Positions 22,030-32,222 of a DNA stretch of 64,000 nucleotides are shown one piece after another. The notes below the pieces were generated by a model. That model saw only the letters and a program-made list of their open reading frames with translations. It was not told the origin of the DNA and did not search any database. This stretch comes from Oreohelix idahoensis (taxonomy: Eukaryota; Mollusca; Gastropoda; Stylommatophora; Oreohelicidae). The translations under genes were made by a program, and so were the position numbers. The stretch's first letter is position 1. Each line of letters begins with the position of its first letter. The stretch is taken from assembly GCA_024509875.1 (NCBI GenBank), contig JAMPIV010009927.1:272001-336000 (forward strand), read 5' to 3'.

Positions 22030-22566
22030 GAGCACAGTGCAGGGGCGGCACTCACAGATGGTACGACCTCTAGTGTTTCTGATAATAATAATCAGTCACA
22101 ATCCTCGCCTTCATGTTGTGCTATTAATTATAATGTGGCAAATAGTTGTCAAGATTGTAATACTATTTTTCAGAAGGCCAAAGATACAGTACTGAATTGT
22201 GGACACCTTTTCCCAGCAGTTGGTCTTTCGGTGAACGATGGTACAGGCACCATAATCTTCAATATAGGAATAGTTAATGGTACAGTAGTATCAGTTTTGA
22301 GGGATTCGGGATCAACTACCATCGGAGTTAGGCAGTCACTGGTCCATCCAAGTTGTTCTACAAATGAACTTGTTAGGTGTATAACCTTTGGTGGTACTAT
22401 TGAGTACTATCCTACGGCCATTATTTATGTTAACACACCATTTTTTACAGGTGATGTTAAGGTCTGCGTGTTACAGAATCCAACAGCTGATCTTACGGTA
22501 GGACGCATCCACGGCAGTAAGGATTGCACCCCGGAAAAAATTATTGAATGGGAAAGAAAGAATTAG
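22030..22566 (+). CDS. Retrotransposon aspartic protease (pol N-terminus)
   Basis: The frame is +1 relative to gag and open from 21661, so it overlaps gag by about 350 bp. The core reads GIVNGTVVSVLRDSGSTTIG, with the catalytic Asp in DSG (22303-22311), where most gypsy proteases have DTG. The flap-like part (VRCITFGGTIEYYPTAIIYV) and ADLTVGRIHG follow in normal order. The ORF stops at TAG 22564-22566, and the same frame then stays open into the next ORF. An upstream run of Cys residues (CCAINYNVANSCQDCN) could be a displaced zinc-binding motif. Confidence 0.78.
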   Translation, partial: EHSAGAALTDGTTSSVSDNNNQSQSSPSCCAINYNVANSCQDCNTIFQKAKDTVLNCGHLFPAVGLSVNDGTGTIIFNIGIVNGTVVSVLRDSGSTTIGVRQSLVHPSCSTNELVRCITFGGTIEYYPTAIIYVNTPFFTGDVKVCVLQNPTADLTVGRIHGSKDCTPEKIIEWERKN

Positions 22567-24259
22567 CAATTTTATAGCAATGCTAACGCTGTCGTTGCGA
22601 TGGCTGAACGTCGTGCCAACAAAATGAATGCATGTGGCACAGTATTTTCCTATTTTGGTCTCTACGCCAATCTGGAAAATGATGAGGATGATGAGATTAT
22701 CCCACTTAATGATAATAATGATGATGTCATGAGTGAGATACTAGGTAGTAGTGACATTTACACTACATGCACATCAACTGTCACTCAGGTTGACACGGTT
22801 GTGCGTACATCCTATGATGTACCGATACGCAGATACATATCTGCTATGACTTCTAACTTACACAGATTTTTCTGTTTATATTTGTGGCCTATGTTCACAA
22901 GTATACTATTGTCTTTTTGTTTGACATCCACTATCGCTGTTAGAGACTTCTCAATTTCTACTTACACACACTTTCTTAAAAAAATTTTAGTGATTATCTT
23001 TTTCCTATTTCTTTTCAATACAATGTCCGGTGCTCATTGCACTACGCAGGAGACGATGTCGTTTCCTTCTACCACTGACATGCGCATACACGGTATACCA
23101 CATTCTGAGACGACTCAGCACATTCAGATAGCATTCTTTAATATTGCTAGTGACAGGTCTCAGGAATTTCATAATCTTCCTACACATTTACAACTTTCTT
23201 TTCCAGACCTCAATGACAACTCACTTGCCTATTTTCAATACGATGGTCTATCCCTATTTCAAGAAGAAGAATGTTTTCTTCCTGACAAACTTAATTCTTT
23301 AAATTTACTTACATTTACATTTACATTATCTTGGCAATGTGATCAGAGAGAGTCTGTTCTTCATAAGAATAATAGTATTAACATTATCACAATTGATAAG
23401 AGTTTCATTCATACAATTAATGGCGTAAGAATTGTTTTTACCTCTAATGGTAAACGTAATACCGATCAGTCGGTCAACAAAGTTTTCACTTTGCCTAACA
23501 AGCAGTCATATACGACATACATGAAACCTACTGACTTATATACTGATAGATGCAGCAATAGTGAATGCAGTCAGCGACCCATAGCTTGACTGTTTGCATC
23601 AGGACCAGCGAACCAGAGCTGATCAAGACCGTACTCCACCTCCACGTGGTGGTCCTGGAAACAGTCTGCAGCAGTGCAGTCTGGCTGAGCGAGTACGGAT
23701 CAAAATGGGAAGGCAAACCCGGTCCCTAAAAAATGCCGTGCTGAAGTCGGATGTGTCGACCGAAAGGTGCAGATATCACAGCTACGGCGTAAACAGACAC
23801 AACGCAACCACCGTCCTTTTCAGTGCGAACGAGGAAGAAGAAGAAATATACTGATAGGTATCATCCTAAGTTCAATCAGGATGATACATCATCCAATAAA
23901 AATACTACGTATATGGAAAAAGGAAAAGTCATTTCTTCCTATGTGACTAGAAATACATATCATCCTTCCTACACGCTTCGTGACAATGATATTACTTATA
24001 TTAGTAAAAGTGCATATTCTCGCACTGTGTTAGTGCGCAATCTGCCACATGGCAGGCACTTGGTAATTTCTTTAATTACACGGCAGACGTTAGGTTTGTG
24101 CGTCTGTTGCCACCTACCAATAACAGGAATGGTGATGCTGTGGTTACATTTCGTAACAATAGAGATGCTCGAATGGTTATCGAGCGTGACAATGGTGTGT
24201 ATTTTCACCACCATTCTCTGAGGTTACAACTAGTGCCTGATTCTAGTTCACGTAGGTAA
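22567..24259 (+). pseudogene. Third ORF: membrane-type segments plus C-terminal RRM-like domain, broken
   Basis: In frame with the protease after one UAG; the first ATG is at 22600. Residues 1-20 resemble a post-protease linker (AVVAMAERRANKM). Residues 25-43 are acidic. Hydrophobic segments lie at about 90-113 and 125-140 (KKILVIIFFLFLF), the second followed by a Cys-containing extracellular-looking stretch of about 170 residues. A retroposon interrupts it at 23550-23845. Beyond, it continues to an RRM-like unit: beta-1 TVLVRNLP (24024-24047), helix ATWQALGNFFNY, RNP1-like NGDAVVTF (24128-24151), helix RDARMVIE, beta-4 LRLQLV, stop TAA 24257-24259. A one-base frameshift lies at about 24042-24047. 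No known function; the N-terminal half could be envelope-like. Confidence 0.6.
23538..23857 (+). mobile_element. SINE-like retroposon with GAA tail and 12-bp duplication
   Basis: The duplication ATATACTGATAG at 23538-23549 and 23846-23857 flanks 296 bp beginning ATGCAGCAATAGTGAATGCA and ending GAACGAGGAAGAAGAAGAA. A 3' fragment with the same end (CGTCCTTTTCAGGACGAACG plus GAA tail) lies at 43697-43740, confirming a mobile family. I see no clear A or B box; it may be a SINE or a short LINE 3' end. It disrupts the third ORF of the LTR element. Confidence 0.8.
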
Positions 24260-24880
24260 TACTTTACACGTACAATTTTTGTCACATTCTCGATAACTCA
24301 GCATGGTCAGTCATCAGTTCTTGTCTTTCACATTCATCTATTCTTAGATAGATTGGTTTAGTGACTTTTTCTTCTAGTAAACATTTTTTTTTCGTGACAT
24401 CTCTATTTTGTACACATGTTTTCTTTCTTATGTAGTTTTACCATGCCTACGATAGACAGTAATGTGGTTGATTCTTCTAACTATGCTCAGCCAATGCAGC
24501 ATAAGTTCGTATATCGTCTATTTGTCTTGAGAAAAGACATGCCTATGAAAACGACATGGACTACATAAGCTAACATCGTGTCCACTAAATTTCTAGGGAA
24601 ACTTTCTATTAAATACCTCCTAAATCTGAGGTCAACAGGGGTTACTAAATTTTACGCAAATATATCTCCTTCAGATGCGGGCAATTTCAACTTCACAGAC
24701 GTTAACATTCAAGGACTAGTAATCGTTTGACGGCATTCTAGTTCTAATAACGTGAAAGTTCCACTACAAACGAAGAACGATGTTTCGAGTTTCCTTGACT
24801 TCGCTATCGAATATACTTCACGAGCGTACTGAATTTCGAATCAAGCACGTCAATATTGTATGACTACATTAATATCTACA
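24260..24880 (+). other. LTR-element interior without recognisable domain
   Basis: A 42-codon ORF starts at ATG 24443 (MPTIDSNVVDSSNYAQPMQH) after a T-rich, acceptor-like TTTCTTTCTTATGTAG. It could be an exon start or chance. No RT, RNase H core or integrase motif is visible in either strand. Confidence 0.5.
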
Positions 24881-24957
24881 ATACAAGCAATACCAGGAAC
24901 GGAAAACGTGGTATCCGATTCACTCTCTCGTAACCCTGCTTATTCAAATGCAAATTA
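24881..24957 (+). pseudogene. RNase H C-terminal scrap of gypsy pol
   Basis: One frame reads IQAIPGTENVVSDSLSRNP and ends at TAA soon after. This is the hallmark PG.EN.VAD.LSR end of gypsy RNase H, with Ser where Ala is usual. It shows that an ancestor carried a complete pol. Its position downstream of the third ORF means the interior has been rearranged or mostly deleted. Confidence 0.72.
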
Positions 24958-26180
24958 ATAACAATTCAAGCGTTATTAGACGTATACTCTCAAAATATTT
25001 AACCATGTTCGTGTTCATGAATAACTACAATCAAGTATTGAGATTAGACTATACTTACATCTAAAACGATTCCGTGGTACAACTTCAAGTTATATGACTT
25101 ACGTGTTTATGAACCTGGTGCATACAGATAACACTTCGAAAGACATGCAGCGAACTATGATAATTTTACTATATATATATATGCACGAAGTTGCTGAGAT
25201 AATTCAAGGTTTCAATTATAAACTTTTGGACTTTGGTTTGTGTCCATACGTCTCTCACTCGTTATGATACAGACGAAAACGAATATTCGCGTGCATTTGG
25301 AACTTATCGTTTTCAAATATGAATCAATATTGACTGAAGTAACTTTGCAAAATGATACATTCATCTGTACATTTCATACTGACTTGAAATTTCAACTAAT
25401 TCTTCATTGGGATGGATAATGCGAATTGGATATTTCCACGTGACTATATAAAGAACAATTAAACGTCCTAAATAAACTTTATCCAAACAAATACTTAATA
25501 AAAAGTGGTATAATTGTGAAACTAATAATCTTATATGTGTTAAGTACTAACTTTAACATCATTTGGTTCTATAATGCTACGTAATATTTGGTATTAGTAG
25601 ATAGATTACTTAATTTAGTTTTAGTTAGACAATTAGTTTACATAGAAGATTTTGCACATCTATTACTTAAGTTAATCTATTAATTTTATTCCTTACTATT
25701 TCTTTCTATTTCTGTTCTCACAGGTATAATTTCTCATGTTTCTTACATTTTTTTCTTTTCTTTACTTTCTTTTACTCCAATACAATACTTAGTTTTATTT
25801 AATTAAACGTAAGTTTAGAACATCCTACATACACTACATGCATTACTCACATATATTTAATTTGTTACATTTTAGATTTGTTTCTCAATACACAACATCC
25901 TAATTTAGTTAACACATACTTTCAGTTAAGTAGATAGTCATTAACCATCCTTTCTGACTGTTGACTTTTCTTTAGTTAATTTGGAATATTTTTTTTTTAT
26001 TTATAACATGTAGTATGTTGACAATGACTTGCGACACTGTTCTATTCAGAACATCGTAGGCCTTGCGTCGTGATTTTTCTTTAAGAATTTTTTTTAAGTA
26101 AGTAAACGAGTTAATAGTTTACTATATATAAAAAAAAATCTATAGAATAGATTTATTTTTACCCCCATCGGTCAGGGGAA
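24958..26180 (+). other. AT-rich 3' leader and polypurine tract region
   Basis: No coding content in 1.2 kb. The short purine stretch CAGGGGAA directly before the 3' LTR (26173-26180) is the candidate polypurine tract for plus-strand priming. Confidence 0.55.
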
Positions 26181-27007
26181 TGTTACGACACATTTTAACG
26201 ATGTCGTCTGCTACAGTTGTGAGCACTTTAAAGTTACGCATTAGATGCTTGAGATGTTATAAATAAAGAATGTTTTTCACGCTTCACGGTATTTTATTGA
26301 ACGCGAAGTGTATAGTAACTTTATGACGTGTCAGGGTTGGTATGGTCCCACTTGACTACGTTCTACTTTTACCCTTTTTATTCCGACCGTCAAGCTAGTA
26401 AGACGTGTCTTGATTTCCTTCCAGTAATAATCTTCATATTGCAGAATTTATTATTGAGATTAGGCCAGAGGGTCGGCAGTAATATTGGGAATGGATTAGT
26501 GGAATTCTAATGGTTATGGATAACCATGATTTATGGAGGTAGAGAATTTGTGGAAGGAATTTTGATCATTCTTATGATCCGTAAAAATAGTAGGTATCAT
26601 TACCGGTTGACTGCACAGCGGCAACGCGAGTAGAAAGCCTATGATGTTTTGACGACTGTATGTAACTGGAACGGACTGTAATATTTTTATATGAAACTAT
26701 GATGAAATGTCTTCAATGCCATGAATTAAGATGTCTTTTTGCAACGTAATAAATGTATGTTTATATGGACTCAGAAGGATGGAGTTATCCGCTGAATAAT
26801 GTTGAAGTTGGCTCGTCTATTAAGCCATTCATTCATAATTGAATTGTTGCATGATTCGCTCTTATAAAGGACAGCAATATTATTAATAAAGTAGTTGGGG
26901 TTCATAAGGAAAAAACAGATTGATGTCACCCACTACTCTAATAGAATTAAATGACAACCTAAATCGTTTTGACCCTCAACAACATACACCAAGAACCCGC
27001 TTCAACA
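26181..27007 (+). repeat. 3' LTR
   Basis: Colinear with the 5' LTR throughout. Visible differences include CACATTTTAACG for CACGTATAACG near the start, CGAAGTGTATAG for CAAAGTGAAAAG, and TTTTACCC for TTCTTCCC. It ends TTCAACA and is followed by AGTAT. Confidence 0.93.
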
Positions 27008-27012
27008 AGTAT

Positions 27013-27299
27013 GCAGTCCTTTTTATTACAGGGGGTGCTGCAGCTCAACAGCTCATTAAAGAAAGCCGCCACTGGAGACAGATAAATAATAGTCCTACTG
27101 TGCCCTCAGTCATGTGGTACAAGACGACTTATATGAGTGTTTGCATGGACCTGGCAGCCTCATCACGTTAAGAAAAGTATCAAGCCGCGACTGTAAGAGC
27201 GTGTGAATGATTGATACAGGCTACATACAAAAGCACCAGTTACAGTGGTGGCTCTGTATTCTGTAGGTAAAGAAAAAAACACGAAGAAGATGACGAATG
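27013..27299 (+). repeat. Diverged dispersed repeat at the right flank of the LTR element
   Basis: CTGGCAGCCTCATCACGTTA and CACCAGTTACAGTGGTGGCT align with 6395-6505. The LTR element inserted beside or into this older repeat. Confidence 0.4.
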
Positions 27300-27944
27300 T
27301 ACATTTTGGGAATTTCAGTCGATCAATCTTTCTTTTTCTTTCCTTGGCTGCTTACTGACAAAGCTATCCATGGTCATCACGCCTGCTGGCGTCTAGTAGG
27401 GCAGCAACAACTGTCTCAACTTTGCTCGGTCGACAGCCATCATTTGTGCGATGCCTCAGCTTTGGTTCATGCTTTCATCTCTGCCTCCACTGTTCTTCGC
27501 CGAGTGGTTTTCGCCGTCCTTGCTTTCGCTTTCCTTCTGGAGTCCATGTCATGGCAGTTCTGGTGTCAGGGTCTCTCCTGAGGATGTGGCCAACCCAATT
27601 CCAGCGTCAACCCGCTATGATGGTACGCATGTTCTTGGTGGCTCCAAGTTAGCTGTTCTTGGTTGGTGATGGTGTGCGGCTAGAAAATTCTAAGAACTTT
27701 CCTTAGGCAAGGTTGTGTGGAAAGAGGACCATCTGGACATTTCCGTTTCTGTTATTCTTCAACATACTGCACTGTACAGAAGTAAATAGATTACGCAGCT
27801 CTCATAATTTAGTGTTTGTACTTTACTGGGAGGATTTCCAGATATTGTTTAGTTTAGCAACATTTCTAGCTTTATTCATTCGGCTGCTGATGTCTTTGCT
27901 TGTTCCACCATCTGGTGTTACCATGCTTCCTATGTTGTTGTTGT

Positions 27945-28577
27945 TGTTTAACTAGGGCTGCTGGGCTTCTCGCTCTTTAGCAGCCGCTACCAATTTGAAG
28001 ACTCCTTGGTATTGTCTACACTGTAGATCTAGGCTTTTCCTGTGGCTTTTCTGCCATTCCGAAACGTGTTGAGTTGAAGTCATGAGCTCCAGTTGCTTTA
28101 GCTAGGCTTGCATTTAAAAGATCGTCACATCTGGTCCCAAGCTAGGAGTAAGAATTACGTGACATACTGTGCATTCCCCACCATAAAAGGGGACTCTTCA
28201 ACCATGTAGAGCTTAAATACTGTACTTTGGCTCTAGGCTCTCCCAAGGCATTGTCACGTCCTACACAGAGACACTTCTCAGCTTCCCCTGCCTATCTCTG
28301 GGTCCACAGTGAGACTCTTCTGCATGCAGTCAACCAAGTCAAAGCCACAGAATTACGCTTGGGACTCAAGTGACTTCTCCAAGCTTAGTGTACAATGCTG
28401 GGTTCTCAACAAATTTCAATACAGAGGGAATACTAGAAGTGTGTGGATGATTTCAAGAGTCAATGAGGATGTAATTAGCCTCACAGACATAGATTCAACT
28501 TCCACGTACGTATATTGCAGCATTGTGAATAGCTGGTGATCATATAAGGATGGCTAGATACGCATCCATGCATTCCC
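27945..28577 (-). mobile_element. Unidentified retroposon with (AAC)n tail nested in RTE-gamma
   Basis: RT-like sequence stops at about 27945 and resumes at about 28578, so about 630 bp were inserted. On the minus strand the insert ends GCAGCCCTAGTTAAACAACAACAACAAC, an (AAC)n tail, which sets its orientation. No ORF of note and no tRNA-like head are recognised. Clear target duplications are not visible. Confidence 0.5.
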
Positions 28578-30584
28578 AAAGTATGTAAATGTGTTTGTAT
28601 TTTCTAGCTCTTGATCCCTTATTTTTGATGGTTGTAATATTTCTTACATTTAGTGTCATGACTTCTGTCATCTTGAGATCAATGTTTAGTCCCACCTGTT
28701 GGCTACGTTTATTCAGTCTGTCTGGTTTTTTTCTTGTATGTGTTGATGTGAGTGTGCGAATAGTGCAAAGTCATCTGCATATTCTAGATCCTCCAATGTA
28801 GAGAATGCTGTCCATCTTATTCCTCTGGGGGCATCCGCTGTTGTCTGGGGCATCACCCAGTCTGTGACAATTAAAAACAGAATGGTTGATAAGGGGCATC
28901 CCTGCTGCTCTATTGTTTTCACATCAAACGTCAGGTTTCTCTTTCCAACACTGCATGTGAAATTAACACGCAGGCTTTTAATTATGGAGACCATGCATTT
29001 AGGGATTCCATACCCCCTCAGTATTTTCCCTAGACTGTCCATGTGTATGCTGTCAAATATCGTTTCAAATCAATAAAATTTTAATTCAGTTGCCTCTGCC
29101 ATTCTGCTCTGTTATTTTTCTGAGGGTGAAACTGATCTGCACATAGTCTGTTTCTTCTGAATCCTGCTTGTTCCTTCCTCAGTTTATGGTCTAATGCTCT
29201 TGAAATTCGTTGAATAATTATTCTGCTCAGTATTTTGCTGGGAACTGATAGGAGGGTAATTCCTCTCTAGTTGTTGCAGTCAGTGAGGCCACCTTTCTTT
29301 GGCAATTTAACAATTATTCCTTTGTTCCACTCCACTGGCGTTGTCTCTGTTTGCCAGATTTGTGCAAATATTTGTTCTGCTAGCTCTGCCGCTAATACAT
29401 GATCTGTTTTAAATGGCTCTGCAAACGGGTTGTCATGGCCTGGAGCGTTTCCTTTCTTCAACCCTTTGATAGCTGTGATGATTTCTTCCATACGTGGAAT
29501 ATCTGTATTTAAATCTAGATCATGTTCTGCCTCTGGAATGGTCAATTGTGGCTCTGGGTGTGCTTTATTTAGTGTTTCTCTGAAGTGTTCTGCCCATCTT
29601 GCTTCTTACCCTTGTTCTGTAGTGATGAGATGTCCACTCTTGTCTCTAACTAATGTAATGTTGTTTGCGGCCAATTTTCCACTGATCGCGTTTGTTACTT
29701 TGTACACCGTGCTTTGTTCATTCCTCAGTGCCTGACTTGCAAGGTTATCTAAGAATCTCCTTTTTTCAGCTCGAGTTTGACGTTTTATTTCCTTGCTCAG
29801 CTGACTGTACTGTTCACTATATTTCCTTCAATATAGGGGACTTTGCTTCTTTTTTTCTTTCTTTTGATTTCTTTTCTCATCACAATGGTTGTTTAACGTT
29901 TCTGGAGTTATCCAATCTTGTGTCTTCCTTTCTTTGAATCCTAAGCACATTTTGCTGCTTTCGCTGTATACTGTTAAAATTGTACTGAATTTCTGGTGAA
30001 CATTATGAACTGCTGTCTCTTCCTGGCTCTTGACAGTTTGGGAGCGTTTCTTTTTTCGTGATGGAATCCTTCAACTTACTGATGTCCAATCTGTTCTGCT
30101 TTGGGTTTTTTCGCCCAGAAACCCTGTTCTTCATCTTTATTCTTGCTAGTACTAGGAGGTGATCACTTCCCACATCTGCGCCTCTTCTTACTTTCACATC
30201 TTGCACAGAATGCCTCCATCTGCCGTTGATCATTATGTTTTCTATCCGGTTTCTGTCAATGTCATTTGGTGACTCCTACGTTAATTTGTGGATTTCCTTG
30301 TGTTAGAAAAAAAAGTGTTCCACAATGACAAGGTTGTTAATGCCACAAAAGCCTATACATTTATCACAATTGTCATTAGCTATTCCACTGTAGTGTCTTC
30401 CCATTAATCATTCGTTGTATGTATTGTGCGTTCTAACCTTAGCATTAAGATCTCCCATTACTGTGATAAGATCATACCTTGATATGCATTCTATTTATTT
30501 TTCTAATTGTTGGTAAAACGCATCCTTCTCTTCTTTGTCACTTAATTTGTTGGTGCATAGCATTGTATTTTGGGGATATAAGTG

Positions 30585-30587
<3 letters not shown>

Positions 30588-30667
<80 letters not shown>
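30588..30667 (+). repeat. (TC)40 microsatellite
   Basis: A perfect TC run of about 80 bp lies within the endonuclease region of the minus-strand RTE-gamma copy. Confidence 0.95.
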
Positions 30668-30669
<2 letters not shown>

Positions 30670-31179
30670 GTCACGCTCTTATCAATCTATTGTTGATTGG
30701 CTTCCATTCCAATAATGCTCTTTCTATGCCGTTCTTCGTGATAATGGCTACGCCTTCACTGTGTTGGCCATCCTCTCTTCCCGAGTAAAGTACTGTTTCC
30801 TCTGTTGCTGTTTTTACTCTTCCCGTCCTCGTCCAGCTATTCTCACTTATTTCTAGTGTGTGTTGTCTGTAGTTTTTCTGTTATAATCTGTTTCAGTTTC
30901 CCTGTCTCGGTTGTAACATTTATGACCATGGGGGTTACAGAACAAGAACTAGCAACACGTTTCATTTTTTGGAATCTAGTATTGATTGAACAGTTTATGA
31001 ACCGAATGAATGTTTAAACGGTGCGCTGTAGAAACACACAGAGCTGGAGAACACACAAACTACTAGACAAAATATTAAGCCACAGGAAAAATAAATATAC
31101 GGTCACTTATAAAAAGCTAATAAACGAAATACGAGCTACTTAAAAACATACAGGCGATTAGATAAATGTAAGCTACTTA

Positions 31180-32222
31180 ACAAAATTTCTTCTCTCTACC
31201 ACCAACTTCAGTGTTTCGTCTGAGATGTATTCTCGTCTCTTTATACTTCTTTTAGGAATTAACCTCTGTGCATTTATAATATATACATCTCTGATGTTAT
31301 TAGCAAGTTCATCTGGTGTCATTTCCTCCTGTACTGCCATAAGAATGTCAAATTTGTTCTGAATATCGACACTGTACTCTTCTGGTATGGCGCTTGTGTC
31401 ATAACGTATTACTTTGTCGCTTGTAACGACTTTTTTCAATTTGATCTTGAAGTTTGCAGCAAGAAGTTCATGGTCGGAGTCACAGTCTGCTCCTGGGAAC
31501 GTCTTGATGGATGAGATACAAGATCGCCACCTTTGTTGTATTAAGATATAATCTATTTGGTTCTTGCTTTTTCCGTCCGGTGACGTCCATGTATATAGTC
31601 TTCTAGGGTGTTGCATAAAAAGAGTATTCGTGATGACTAGGTTGTTTTCTAGGCAGAATGTTGTCAAGCGTTCTCCTCTCTCATTTCTCTGGCCCAATCC
31701 ATAACTTCCTTTCACTCTTTTTTCATGTTCTAATCTTTCGTTTCCAACTTTGGCATTAAAATCTCCCATTATTATCCTAATATCTTGCTTATTTGCTTTC
31801 TCTAATGCATTTTGCAGTTCATTGTAAAAATCTTCAATTTCCTGTTCTTCAGCAGCTGCTGTTGGCGCATATGTTTGTATAATTGTGATGTTCTTTCTTT
31901 TTCCTATCAGTCTGATTGTGACAATGCGGTCATTTATGGGATTATATCCTAATAGAGAGGCAGCTGTCCTTTTAGACAGGTAGAAGCCGACGCCGCTCTG
32001 ACCTCCTCTCTCTTTGCCTGAGTATATGAATGTTCCTCCTGATGGAATCGAAAAGTGTCCCTGGCCCGACCATCTGTGCTCTGAGATGCCCAGGATATCG
32101 ATGTTTAGCCTTTCCATCTCGTTCTTCACTATGTACTGTTTTCCTTGGTATAAGCTTCTGACGTTCCATGTTCCTATTTTGATTATTTTTCTAAGACCGA
32201 TGACATGGTTTTCCGTGGTAAC
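31180..32222 (-). pseudogene. RTE AP-endonuclease half, inverted relative to its RT half
   Basis: An almost undamaged apurinic-type endonuclease: KIGTWNVRSLYQG (start near 32180), ILGISEHRWSGQG, YAPTAAAEEQEIEDFYNELQ, IIMGDFNAKVG, KNQIDYILIQQRWR and DCDSDHELLAANFKIKL. These give all catalytic positions (WN, E, GDFN, SDH). It ends SDETLKLVVERRNFVK near 31180, where an RTE protein passes into its RT linker. That linker (NQELYKEYTKQIKKRV) begins on the opposite strand at about 32230. The two halves are thus one element with its 5' half inverted. The domain nicks target DNA for RT priming. Confidence 0.85.

Larger units (their letters stand above)
18588..27007 (+). mobile_element. LTR retrotransposon (gypsy-like), complete ends, internally rearranged
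   Basis: Two LTRs of 826-827 bp start TGTTACGACAC and end CGCTTCAACA. The 5-bp duplication AGTAT lies at 18583-18587 and 27008-27012. I count roughly 17-20 differences between the LTRs, about 2%, so the insertion is fairly young. The interior has a 1.3-kb leader, gag, a protease, a long third ORF with hydrophobic segments and an RRM-like end, and an RNase H scrap. A complete reverse transcriptase, integrase or matching polymerase region is absent. It must have depended on a partner, or been rearranged before or after insertion. Confidence 0.93.
27300..30950 (-). pseudogene. RTE-gamma LINE, long minus-strand copy with two interruptions
   Basis: Read from about 30950 down. Endonuclease pieces come first (VLYSGREDGQHSEGVAII near 30760, GDLNAKV near 30450, RRGADVGSDHLLVLARIKMK near 30190-30130). 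A linker follows, then the RT: GLKKGNAPGHDNPFAEP, VKLPKKGGLTDCNN, then EQQGCPLSTILFLIVTDWV and LEDLEYADDFALF (YADD near 28795). After a nested insertion (27945-28577) come the tail and the 3' UTR with the CACGCCTGCTGGCGT stem at about 27380. A CT microsatellite (30588-30667) has grown inside the endonuclease. Many frame breaks; dead. Relatives are at 9970-10690 and 55.8-58.2 kb. Confidence 0.8.

Noticed and set aside
23005..24214. Minus-strand ORFs overlapping the third ORF of the LTR element
   Set aside because: They are short, lack motifs, and lie antisense to a frame with clear domain structure.
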